This document shows, one piece after another, positions 43,597 through 60,499 of a stretch of DNA of 64,000 bases. The stretch covers positions 2,480,001 through 2,544,000 of the forward strand of contig QYRS01000006.1 of NCBI GenBank assembly GCA_006503535.1. Reading direction: 5' to 3'. Within the stretch, counting starts at the first letter, position 1, and every line of letters begins with the position of its first letter. The translations under genes were made by a program, and so were the position numbers. This DNA is from Arthrinium phaeospermum (taxonomy: Eukaryota > Ascomycota > Sordariomycetes > Amphisphaeriales > Apiosporaceae). Under the pieces are notes generated by a model. The model did not search any database, was not told where the DNA came from, and saw nothing but the letters and a program-made list of their open reading frames with translations.

Positions 43597-45632
43597 TCAG
43601 TTGATCACAGAGTCTATGTACCTGGACCGTTTCTTATGTAAAGTGTTCCTCGATCCACTGCGCCTTTCTGGGCGAGCGCTGGTTCTTTCCGCTCCTTCAT
43701 TTTGCGCCGCAGGGAGGGCGGAGACGTGCCGCGAGGCATTGCCAGCTGCCGTTCGGCTAGGCCTCTGTAACGACGAACCTGCTGCCGTTGTTAGTGGCGC
43801 GGCCGTCTCAAATATCCCGTACGCCGGGGTGGACGTCTTTTCCGCCGACCCGTTGGGGCTGTAGTCGGCCACCCCTTTCCCCTTTTCGTCGTGACTTGCG
43901 TCCTTGTTCTGCCGGGACAGCTTGGCAGCCGCTCCTCCTGCGCCGCCAACGAATGCGGAGCGCACATCCTCTAAATTCTCGCGAACGGTCTTGGTCTCGT
44001 CGGCCGTCATGAATACGCAGGCAGCGACCAGCGCGCCGAGGATAGCGATGGTGCAGAAAGCGGCGCCCACGCGGTCGCCCGTCGTGATGGGCGCGGTCGC
44101 GTAGGCGGCACTATGGGGATCGGTCCGGCCGATGTCCGACCCGCCCGCACCCGCGTTGCCCTCGCTGGTGCCGCCGGTACTGTTCGTGACAGGGGCTTGA
44201 GAGTGCTCGATCATGTTGGCGAGTACGACCTCCATGGCGGACATCTGCTGGCCCACGCCCGTGGTACCATCCCACACCCCCGAGTTGTTCACCCATCGAA
44301 TCCCGCACATGCGGCCGTTCTCCCCGCCTGTGCACTGCTGCGCCGCCGCGACGGCCGAGCTCTGGAGCAAGGGCTTGATAGAGTCGTACGTCCAGGGCGC
44401 CCACTTGGTGGTGGCTGCCATCCACCGGCTGAGGTAGGCTTTGAATGACTGCTGATCCACGTTGCAGAGGTTGACAGGCTCACAGGCTACTTCAAACATG
44501 ATCTTTGGCGCGGTCGAATTCATCTTGTGGAAGAATACGTCGGTGCCGTTCAGAAGACCGTCTACCCTTTCGTGCCACAGCCCGCTGTTGTCGGTTTGCT
44601 TTAGGTTGTTTGTATACGCATACATGGCTGCAGCGCCGAGAAGGAACGCTCCCTATGCCTCTTGAGTCAGCTCACACCATTCCGAGCCTGGTTCCTCACA
44701 GTACGAAACTGAAGGCGCAAGACGCGCTTTATGGGGATTGGAAGTACACACCGGATTGTAGGAGAATTGGTACGGCGTAATGGCAGTGCAATTATCGGGA
44801 GTATGTGCACCATCATACACGTAGTAGTTTTCGTCGATGAACTTCACGCCCACCATCCAATCCCAGGTCTTGACAGCCCAATCGGCATAGGTGGCGTTGC
44901 CAGTATACAAGGCGAGGCGCGCGGCGATGTTGAAGAAGCAGGCCTGGGATATACTGTTCTTGTAGTCGAAACCGTTGTTCCACGTGAAGATCTGCCATCG
45001 CAAACCGCCGTTGCAATGTTGAGTATCCCATCTGGCCGCCTGGGTGTTGAAGACCGCCTGTGCCAACGCCAACCAGCCCGGCTGGCCGGCTGGAGGGTTC
45101 GGGAAGTTGTATTCGGCTGCCGACATGGCAGCCATACCCCAAAACCCTTGGTCATCATTTCCTTCCGTCAGGGTCTGGTTTGGTGGCATATAGTCGTTGT
45201 TCGGGCCAACCTGAAACAGCAAGCCTTCCGAGGTAACTTTGTTGTAAGTCGTGTCGCCAGTGTAGTACCAATAGTCCACCATGGCGCCAAGCAAAGCCCC
45301 AGCTTCCCACCCTTTACCCTTGATTGTCAGCAAGCCGTATTCCCACTGTAGCGGGAAGGATCTCACAGTAGTACGGCTGTGGGAGAAGACCAGGAGTCCC
45401 ACCCGGCTTATCGCCGGTGTAAAGGGCCATGAGGTCCCGAGCCATGCTTTTAGCTACATCTTTGATAGAATCTAGCAGCAAAACAATGTTAGCAATATCG
45501 CAAACGGTTTCTTGCATGATTTTTTCCATGCATACCCTGTGAGTCAATGTCAAGTTGGTATCCGATAACCAATCGGCTGACAACCAGCAGCGTAGCTGTC
45601 AAGCCATGACCAGCGTGCCGAATGATCCGCAT
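43597..45632 (-). CDS. GH76 alpha-1,6-mannanase, DCW1/DFG5-like, with a transmembrane anchor
   Basis: Cell-wall glycosidase or transglycosidase of 605 residues from exons 45632-45536, 45471-45367, 45311-44752 and 44652-43597, all in phase. A signal peptide covers about residues 1-24. The catalytic domain (35-430) shows [17 protein letters not shown], the adjacent Asp pair in [10 protein letters not shown] (Asp120 and Asp121), [10 protein letters not shown] and [17 protein letters not shown]. Family members act on alpha-1,6-mannose backbones and attach GPI proteins to wall glucan. A hydrophobic helix (about 450-474, [18 protein letters not shown]) is followed by a basic, Ser-rich tail of about 130 residues. 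The expected GPI signal is absent, so this looks like a type I membrane form. Confidence 0.93.
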
Positions 45633-48600
45633 GATGCCGGCCCTTGGCGATGCGCTTGGCGATCGTGAAGATCGGACTTATACCCAATACGTTTGACCGA
45701 GAGACGATCGATCGATGGAAAATAAGTAGATATTATAACGAACGACGAAAGCAATGTGTCATTTGTCCGGATCATGTATTTGACATTAGAGTGGTCGAGT
45801 AGCAGGTGTCCCAGCAGGCAATATTAGGTAGGTAAGTGTCTTCCTTCTTTGTAAAACGCAAGTGGCCGGTTTAAGTTAAGATGGATAAATGGGCGTCGTG
45901 AGATATCGAGATCCTTCAGAAACCATTAACAGTTAGTCGCAGGGGTATCGTAACAGCTCATAGAGACACTGCTTGCGTGCAGTTCTCACTCCAGGTGATG
46001 TTGCTGCCTCTGTAACACGAGCAAGATCGATTCATTAAAATTCGGCGGTACCAGTTCAGAGAAGCAGGAACATGGGGAAACGCATCGTGTGCAAGCCAAG
46101 AAGAAGTCGGTATTCAATAGCCACGAGGGGTGGAAGAAAAGAAGGGGCCCGGCTTGACCTGGGATGTCGATGCCCTTCCAAGAACAAGCAGAAGGCGAAG
46201 GATGGACATATCATATGTAGGTACATGTATGTAAGTAAGGCATGTATGAACATACGTCAATAGTCGTGTAAGTACCGGCAACCAAGCACGCGCACACATG
46301 CACCTTTGACTGGGACTTGCATTTCCCCGCGCTAGGGTGACGCACTTCTGACCATCCACCACGTCTTTTGCGACTCGTCTTGGCCCTTTGTTTGAAGTAG
46401 GTACTTGCCTTATACATTGATGGAGGTTGCCATCAGAGGCCCCCCTCGTACATCCCAAGGTTCCCTTTCTCCTCCGGCTGACCCGGACGAATGCGAGTGA
46501 AAATGTCCCAGCAACATAGGCACGAAACAGATTATTAGCCCGCTATGAACGAACGCCACCATAATACATGTACTCGAGGAAGCTTGAGGGTGCGGCCCGC
46601 CGGGCGCTTTCAATTTACCTTCGAGTTTGCCTTTTCCGTTTCTATCTTGGCCAGTCAGTCCAGGCTCTTCTTGCTGGCAAGGCCTGGTTCTTGCCAAGAG
46701 AGCAAAAACCACATACTTGCATCTAATGAATATATGCAAGGCACCTTTCCAAGACGTAGTGATACCCCCCATGGAATTAGCCACTCCTGTTCAACGACAA
46801 GTTCCCTCTGCCTTCCTGAACCGTTCGTCGGGGATCCCGCAGGACTGGGTTTATCAAAGCGGGGTGATGATGGAGAGAGCCGAGCCCACATTAGCTCGGC
46901 CGGGGGTCTGGGGCAGCACGCTAATGCTCGAGTTGGAACCTCTTCGCTTCGCTATCGAAGGAGCTGACTTGGGCAAGAAAAAAAGTATGCGACCGCACCG
47001 AACCTACCACCGCTATTGACGGATTCCTAGCGCTCAGCTGAGGCTGTCGGTCCTTAAACTCTTCCTTCCAGTTGCTTTAGTTAACGCAGGCTGCATTCAT
47101 TGCCTCATCTACCTGCATATTCCTGGACACCAACCGCGGCTTAGGTGTCTTGCATCGTGCGTTGAAGACGAGAAATAGGTTGGCTTCTCTACGGGATGGG
47201 TAGCAACTATAGGCGAAGACGATTGACTCTATCGTTGATATTCAACCTGAATAATGAAGAGCATACCTCAACTCTTTGGGCCTCAAAGGGTAGGACCTTA
47301 CCTACATGTACCTACATAGTCGTACCTGTCCGCCGCCTTGGCGCTTTGCTTCTAGCTTGGAGAACCACATAAGGTTTGGCAACGCACCTATGAAGCCACA
47401 ACTGCTGAGGTGTTTGAAACAAAACAACACAGGCCAGACGAAAAGAAGAAGAATTGGAACATGCTACATTGATCCATAGTATTCGTCTCGGTCCCTCCCG
47501 TGAACCGTACCATGATCGACTGCGCGATACTCTAGTGGATTTCATACGATACTATAACTTGCATGCATATATTATACCATATTATACGATATGTATAGGT
47601 AGGTAATCTTTTATGGACCAGTAACCAACAAGTCATCGTTAGTATATTTAATTGTTAAAATACCCGGGGTTGGATAGACCCCCATGATTCTACCTGCTAC
47701 CTGAGGCAATGTCTCAATGGTAGCTTGCATCGCAAAGCTGCTAATGGCAGTCCTCTTCTATTGAGCTTTACCATGGACAGATTGCTTAAGCAGGTAATGA
47801 CCTGGGTCCGTCAAAATATCTGTGTATAGTACGGGCATCAGTATAATTAATTACCTTGGACTCTTTGCCGAAGTCATTGTAGCATGGCGGCCCCTCTCGG
47901 CTCGTTTAGATAACCAGACAGAAAGACCGCCTTCATATCGTCAAGTATGGCGGACGTGGAGAATCTTCGGCTACGTGCTCTTGTTCGAATCCTCAAAGAA
48001 TGAGCACCTCTTGTATTAGTATGCTTTCAGGAAAATGGTCGGGACATATCGGTTTTCAAGCACAGCGTTGCCCACGTAACTTCTTAGCTCGTGGTACCTT
48101 TCTGGGCTGAGAAGCCATGTCGACCGTAATCAAAAAGTTCGTTCAGTCTATGAGAAGTAGTAGCTCCCGGCGGATGTTCCGATAGGATCCATCCAGTTTG
48201 GGTGCCCCTGAAAGACAAGCAATATCGATCAGGGATACCTCACAGTTCTGCCTGAGCTACGCATATATGCCGTGGCCTTTAGCTTCCGGCTCCTTGATGG
48301 TGCCGCCTGGCGACCCCGTGGTTCTTTTACACGCTCTGCCCCCTGCTCTGACACAAGTAAACCTCCAGAGGTTACACACAGTCTACTCGTTAAGACATAT
48401 GTAGCCGCGAACACTCTCAGAACATCCAGGGGGGCTTCCTATACCAAAGTAGGTATACTCGTGGATAGTATACTGCTTCAGCATAAGATGTCAGGGTCGA
48501 AAAGTCACGTGATACTTCGCCATTTTTTGTTTGTACAGTCGTTTGGGTGGATAAGGAAGGAATAAAGGCATGATTATCGTCATGTATAGTCGAAACGTAG

Positions 48601-50154
48601 CCTATGAGAGGAAAGACAGAAGGTGGGACAGGGTCAATATCGAGCTAATGGGCCGGTTTTTGTGACGATTGATGATGAAACGGAGCTGCAACGATCAGAG
48701 ATTCGACTTGTGTGGCTTGGCGGCACCAGACAAACCGCTCCCCAGAAGATCGACAGGGACTCCCGAGAAGATGCTAATGCAAGCCATAGCTAAGAACACA
48801 TGGGAAATACGTTTCAATGAGCCATGGAAGATTCGTCCGACTGCAGATAAGCCTACATCGTGTTAGGTAATCTCGAGGTGTTGGCCGAACTCTCTCAAGT
48901 GCTTGTTGATCGTTCTCGATGCATGAGGCGAGGGACCCTGATTAGATCATGTTGGCCATGTGTTTTTAGTGGAGAGGGCGAGCTGCGCTGGCTGCTGTCT
49001 GGGCAATTGGAATCAACAAGTGCCGTAGTACGGAGTACAACATGACAATAACAACAGCAACCTCTTTATATGTACTAATCGACCGGGATTGATGCTCATT
49101 CGAGTCGTGGCCGAGCATTCGATGCTCACCTGTAGTCGTCGGATGGCAAATAGCATATGCAAATAGTTACGGGATTGACAAATGCACTTTTTGTTCGCTT
49201 CCACGGGACTGAACTAAAGAACACCCGTATGCAGTACATGATGCAAGTACACACCTACATAGTCAGGCAGTTGAGGCACTGCACTGCCGCATTCACATTC
49301 CAGCAAGAGGCAAGAGAAAGAGTAAGCGCCTAGCCACTTCGGACCGGGGATTGCGTGGACGGTTGGCCAGCGAAGGCGAAGGCGCCACCATCCTGAGTTA
49401 ACTGAGAACGATTACTTCGTATTCCAGGTAACCACACTCTGAGCGAACCCAATGGGGAATGACGCCTTTATGGTATTGAACTTTTTGAAGAGACAGGACT
49501 TGACCATTAGGCATTCAATTCATTCCACTGTGCTGTGAACAAAAGCTATATGTGACTCTGCTAATGATTAAGTAACACCATAAGAAAAACAAAGAGCCAG
49601 ACAAGAGACCCCTTCCGTTGCCTGGTGATCCATTCCATATGTGCGCCCGTGTTAAGGCCATCAAACCATTGGAAGAGGAGACCCCTACCTCCGACCGTCC
49701 CTGTTTGAGGTCATTGTTCAGAGGAAGCTCGGACTCCATCAGTGTTCCTTTCAATACGACTGCACTGCTGCTAACTTAAGCGTCCATTCAACCCAACCCA
49801 ATGCTCCAGCCAAACAAAACCCAGCCCCAGAGAAGCCCAGAACCCAGCCCAGCCAGACCCAGTCAAGGTCAAGGTCAAAGTCACCCAGCCAGCCCATCAA
49901 TCTTGCATGCCGCGCTCACTCACACCTTAGCCTCCCTGACCCTCCCAGAACAACCTCTCTCTCTCCTTCGCCCGTTGTAGTCCGCCAACCTCCAACCCTT
50001 TCTCTTTTCTTTCACATACTACGTACTCCCGAAACCCTCCTCCCATCACCACAACCGATCGCATCAGCATCGCTATTTCGAACCGGCTCTTGTCAGCACA
50101 AATTCGAGCACTTTACGATTGATTCGTTCCGTCCTCGACCCTTCATCCCTCAAA
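45633..50154. other. Longest intergenic region, 4.5 kb, no gene supported
   Basis: Between divergent GH76 and SNARE genes. Frames of up to 140 codons lack domains or splice support. From about 49.8 kb the sequence becomes C-rich, with imperfect CCCAGCC repeats and an AAGGTCAAGGTCAAAGTCA run at 49865-49883, forming the SNARE promoter and leader. Confidence 0.5.
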
Positions 50155-51061
50155 ATGGCGTCCCACAACCAAGAAGCCCCCTACGATCCCTACATCCCCA
50201 GCGGCCAGGCCGGCGCTGCTCCTCAGCAAGGCGGCAATGCCAGGACACAAGCGCTGCAGGCGGTAAGTCGCTTTCACATTCGCCCTTTTTGAATTTAGAG
50301 ATGGATATGTCCTCGGATCGCACGATATCGATGTCGCCTTTGTGTCTTCGCGGACTACCTAAGCGCCGAGCGGTTCACATGGCAACATGTCATTAGTTTC
50401 GGGCACCACGGGAGACTGCATCGGCGCCATCAAACATCTGCGATGTCACCTTCGCACAAGCAAGATATTATATAAAGATGTGCATGGCACTCTACGAGTA
50501 GCTTGAATGCATTGGTCGGTCGCGCGATGGGGTTTCCGGATGCATACCAAAGAATCATTTGAGTAGTCCATACATGCCATGGGCGCGGGTATACGGACCA
50601 GTCAACCCCAAAGTGCGGCAAAAACCCAGACTCCATTGATCGGCACAGTCTCGCGACGATCCAGAGGACATATGGCAGCCGGCAATCATATTGGAACAAT
50701 AACTGACTCTAAGTCTCTGAACAGCAAATTGACGACACTGTTGGTGTGATGCGAGAGAACATCAACAAGGTGTCTCAACGTGGCGAGCGACTCGATAACT
50801 TGCAAGACAAGACAGACAACCTGGCTACGTCGGCCCAAGGTTTCCGCCGCGGCGCCAACAGAGTGCGCAAGCAGATGTGGTGGAAGGACATGAAGATGAG
50901 GATGTGCCTCATTATCGGTATCATCATCCTGATCCTTGTCATTGTGGTTCCTGCTGGTAAGTGCACACCGACATGTCCCAACGTTTTCGAACAGCCAAAG
51001 GAAGGGTTGCTAACCGACCATTCTCCTCTGTTTAGTTGTCGCAACTCAGCACAAAAACTAA
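50155..51061 (+). CDS. SNC1: Synaptobrevin/VAMP-type R-SNARE
   Basis: 121 residues from exons 50155-50262, 50725-50956 and 51036-51061, with phases exact. Residues 1-36 are a Pro/Gln-rich cytosolic head. Residues 37-95 form the R-SNARE coiled coil; Arg55 in [18 protein letters not shown] is the ionic zero-layer residue. The conserved [12 protein letters not shown] precedes the C-terminal membrane anchor (about residues 91-113), and only a few residues follow it (VVATQHKN). Size and layout match Snc1/Snc2 (SynA), which fuse secretory vesicles to the plasma membrane at hyphal tips. Intron 1 is 462 bases, far longer than other introns here. Confidence 0.96.
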
Positions 51062-56848
<5,787 letters not shown>

Positions 56849-57848
56849 GCGTTTGATTATTCCGTGTTACCAAAATGGGTTTGTCTTGGAGCCTTGGTTG
56901 TTTTTGTACATAGGTACTTTATGGTTGTTCTATACGTTTAGATGAATCAAACGGCTGCACTAAACGGAAACCAATGTTCCACTCCTCCAGTTAGTTTGTG
57001 ACAGTTAGACTCTCATTCGGCCTTTGGTATGGTAGTCTTTTCATCCTCGCTAAAGGTTTCTCCAAATTTGGCGGCAGCAGGCATGAAAGACTCAGCTCGC
57101 TAAGTCGCGATCTGAAGCAGAGAGTTATTTTAACTTACTGGTCTTGGCCAGTTCAAACGCGTTGTCTTGCACTCATAGAAAGCTTCACAAAGACCGGTTG
57201 ACTGTTCCGTGTCAAGCGACCAAGACGTATGCTATTTGTCTGCTGGAATCAAAGCATAAAACATGCACCATGTCATTTCCGACTACGGCTTCCATTCCAC
57301 GTAAATATCTATGTTTTTTCTTGGTTCTGATACCCAGACATCTTCTTTGCTGTCGATTAAATGCCGTCGTGACTGTGTTTCAAGGTGGACCTGATGCCGG
57401 CCGATCCCGTTGCCATTTCATCTTTGCTGCACTTTTGGAGGGCGCTAACATCAGGCAATTGATATCTTCACTTACAGCACTCACCAGCCAGCCAGCCTGG
57501 TGGCCTTCATAGTAGGTACATACGAGGAGGCAGCTGGAGTAATTTGTAGCGTCTGGCCGTCTGTTAATTGCTCTGCTCTCTACTTGGACGCTACTCAGGA
57601 TTCGCCGACCCACAGCAAACCCGTAACCACCAACATTTCTTCCACGCCGTTATCAATAACGCCAGCCGAGACGACCCTTACTTGCCTTCTGCCCTGCTGC
57701 GTGAGAAGTGGCATAAACTCAACATTGGACTGCATGATTCTAACAGATTTAGAAACAGCTCAGTCAATTGGCATTTTCTTGATACACGTTTCCCACCTAA
57801 GTTTGCACACAGTCGCTAAATCACCACTACCACCAAACTTCACACCAC
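56849..57848. other. Intergenic region, 1.0 kb
   Basis: 3' region of ARG5,6 and promoter of the SET gene. Frames here have no recognisable domain. Confidence 0.5.
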
Positions 57849-59153
57849 ATGGCTGCTACCCCTGAATCGCTATGGGAGGTCCGGCGCATACCCAACAAAG
57901 GGTACGGTGTGGTCGCCACTGCGCCCATTGAGCCCGGTACGCGCCTCTTGATGGAGGAGCCGCTGTACATTCGCCCCATGACCGATGACTCCATCCAACA
58001 GCAGAACAGTATTGTCGAATCCCTGATCAAGAGCTTGCCTGGCGCAGCTCGGCGGGACGCCTTTCATGCCCTCGCCAGCTCCTTCTCTGTCCTCTATCCG
58101 GAACTCCCCTACTACTCTATCGCCACGACCAACGAGGTGGCCCTGTCGGGCGCGCAGAGCGGCGCTTCTGGCTTGTTCCTGCGGTGGTCACGCTTCAACC
58201 ACGCCTGTACGCCCAGCGCCTACTGGGCCTGGAACAGCGATGGCACCTCCCCCAAAGGACGGGCGGGCGTGCTGACAGTGCACGCGATCCGCCGCCTGAA
58301 TCCGGGCGACGAAATCTCCATCTCCTACTTCGAGAACCGCGTCATGCCGCACGAGGACCGCGAGCGTTACCTCGCCGAGGTCTATTGTTTCGCCTGCGAC
58401 TGCGCGCTGTGCTCGCTGGCCCCTGGGCCGTGGCGCGACGACGTCGACGAGCGGCTGAGGCAGCTGGAGGCGTTCTGGCGCAAGTACCATCTGGGAGAGG
58501 AAATCCGGAGCCCGCCTTCTTCTCCCTCCTCTCCCCCCAGCTCTCTTCCTACTTCTTCAACTTCGTCCGCCGCTACCCCTCCTACCACCACCACTACTCC
58601 TTCGAGACCGTCGGATAAAGATGGCAGCCTTGCTTCGAAGAGGGAGGAAGAGGCTAACAAGAACATCGCCGACGTACGGACCCTAAACCAGCAGCGCTAC
58701 CGGCACGACCCCGCCGGCTGCCTCGCCGAGTGCCGCGAGGCGGCCGAGCTCATCCTCGAGGCCGAGGAGGACGTCGGGGACGGGGCCGGCGGGGAGGACG
58801 GCGACATCGCGGGCTGCATCGATGTCACGTTCGCGTACGAGATCGCGCTGGCGCTCGCGCTGTTCGTGGGCGACGCGGCGCGGGCCTCCGTCTTCGCGGG
58901 CCGCAACCGGGACCGGTACGCGGTCACGCTCGGCGCGGACAGCGGGGAGGCGCTGCGGGCGGGTCGCTGCGCGCTGGACCCCGGCGCCGATCGGTCGTTT
59001 GGGTTGGGGTTGGGGCTAGGCGGCCGGCAGCGGGGGATGGGGATGGGGTTGGGGTCGAAGGGGGTGGTGGTTGTCCCGGACGTGGAGGAGATTGGGGAGG
59101 AGGCGTTTGAGGAGTGGCTTTGGAGCGCGGAGGAGTGGGAACTGGGAGAATGA
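57849..59153 (+). CDS. SET-domain protein, SMYD-like without MYND finger
   Basis: A single-exon gene of 434 residues. The N-terminal SET domain starts at once with WEVRRIPNKGYGVVATAPIEPGTRLL. It continues to RFNHACTPSAYW (residues 115-126, the NHxCxPN-type cofactor-binding segment with Ser in place of Asn) and GDEISISYF (153-161, with the catalytic Tyr). A post-SET cysteine cluster C-x2-C-x-C-x2-C (YCFACDCALC) follows. Residues about 218-260 are a Ser/Thr/Pro tract, and the C-terminal part is Ala/Gly-rich and helical. No MYND finger is inserted, unlike animal SMYD proteins. Such fungal proteins are common and mostly uncharacterised; protein lysine methylation is the family-level expectation, and the substrate is unknown. 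Confidence 0.9.
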   Translation: MAATPESLWEVRRIPNKGYGVVATAPIEPGTRLLMEEPLYIRPMTDDSIQQQNSIVESLIKSLPGAARRDAFHALASSFSVLYPELPYYSIATTNEVALSGAQSGASGLFLRWSRFNHACTPSAYWAWNSDGTSPKGRAGVLTVHAIRRLNPGDEISISYFENRVMPHEDRERYLAEVYCFACDCALCSLAPGPWRDDVDERLRQLEAFWRKYHLGEEIRSPPSSPSSPPSSLPTSSTSSAATPPTTTTTPSRPSDKDGSLASKREEEANKNIADVRTLNQQRYRHDPAGCLAECREAAELILEAEEDVGDGAGGEDGDIAGCIDVTFAYEIALALALFVGDAARASVFAGRNRDRYAVTLGADSGEALRAGRCALDPGADRSFGLGLGLGGRQRGMGMGLGSKGVVVVPDVEEIGEEAFEEWLWSAEEWELGE

Positions 59154-59829
59154 GTATTCGATCCTTGAGTGGCAGCGGGGGTCAGGTCTGCAATGGTATC
59201 TGAGCGGATCAGAGAGCCGAGATCAGAGTAAAGAAGTCCACCGTTTCGGAATAGAGCGAGCGTTGGATTATGTAGTGAGAGGGGCCTCTTCTGGTTTACG
59301 ACTCTGTTATCTCTTGACGATAGGTGATCTACTTTTTGGTGTTCCCGCTAGAGGACGCAATACAATGAACCCCATCTGACAAATGTTGTCCTTTCGCAGT
59401 CTTTTGAATGGTCCTGCTTATAACACATAACCTGTTTGTATCATGATATCTGCTTACACGACTTCTCGATCTGAAGCCTCCCAGGATTCCCAACCCAACG
59501 CCTATGCACCCGCTAATAGTAGTTACTTGAATCATGTAAAGCAGCCGGCGTTCCAGCCAGCCTCGTTCATCATAGCAGTAGCAACCTCCCTGTCCTAAAG
59601 TTGCCAGTCGCCTTTTCTCTGTACAACTTCATCCCATTCCCTGGTATATATTGAAGCGCTTCCTCCTGTGCACTCCAACAGTCGTCGCAAAAATTCCCTT
59701 GTCCGGTGAGAGCCGCCGGAATCCACCATGTCTCATTCCATTCCGCCTTCGCACTATGCTCGTCCGACCAATACGGGACGCAAGAGTCGGGATATCCGTC
59801 TACCCGTTCTTTGGCCATTCGCCACTCAT
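59154..59829. other. Convergent intergenic region, 0.7 kb
   Basis: 3' ends of the SET gene and the small secreted-protein gene. Nothing else is recognised. Confidence 0.5.
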
Positions 59830-60499
59830 TTATGACTCGCAAAAGATGTCAAACTCGGACGTGGAGCTCGTGAGCACGGCAAAGCTTGTTAGTGTAGCCG
59901 AAGCGATGGAGTCTTTACACTCGTCTGTAGTAGGAAGATGGGATCTTGTCAGTTTCCATCACCACAAGAATTCGGGGCAGTTGACTCACTGTTCTGCTTG
60001 TCGCAGTCCGAGACTTTGAAGCCGGCGTTCTTGTTCTTGTTGGCCGCGTCGGCGCAGTCGTTCTTCTGGTTGTCGCAAGCGCGGTTCGCTGCGGTCTTGA
60101 AGTCGGTCTGCGTAAGTCGGGGGTTAGTTCACATGTACCCAAGTAACACAAGGTGCAAGTAAATATCCGTCATGGGTGTGTTACTTACAAAGGTATCCCC
60201 CTTGACGGTAAATGGTCGCTTCTTGTCGTTAGACTGTGTGATCTGTGATAATAACCCAATGCATCAGTATATTGCTCGAATCATATGAGTACCGGATCAG
60301 TATAACGTACAGATGCGGCAGAGAAGCCGCCCAGCTTGCCGCTGAAAGGCTGGATGTCGTCCTGCAGCGTCTGTCGCGGGAACAAGCCCATCTTGAAGTC
60401 GCGCCGGACTTCGTCCACGAAATCGCCGCCCGCCGCGACTCCGGCGACGAGGAGGCATAGAGCCGTCACTGTCGAACCAAGGGTTGTGCAGCACCTCAT
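59830..60499 (-). CDS. Small secreted protein, conserved fungal TDFKTAANRACDNQKNDC family
   Basis: 151 residues from four exons, 60499-60311, 60242-60189, 60107-59990 and 59924-59830, all with good donors (GTACGT, GTAAGT, GTGAGT) and exact phase. I used the ATG at 60499 rather than the in-frame one at 60553 because it directly starts a signal peptide (STVTALCLLVAGVAA). The mature part is rich in Lys and Asn, with TDFKTAANRACDNQKNDCAD, VSDCDKQNNECK and the C-terminal DIFCES. Five cysteines follow the signal peptide, four of them clustered. I recall similar proteins as predicted secreted proteins of Sordariomycetes, sometimes listed as effector candidates, but have no function to give. Exon 2 is just 54 bases. 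Confidence 0.85.
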
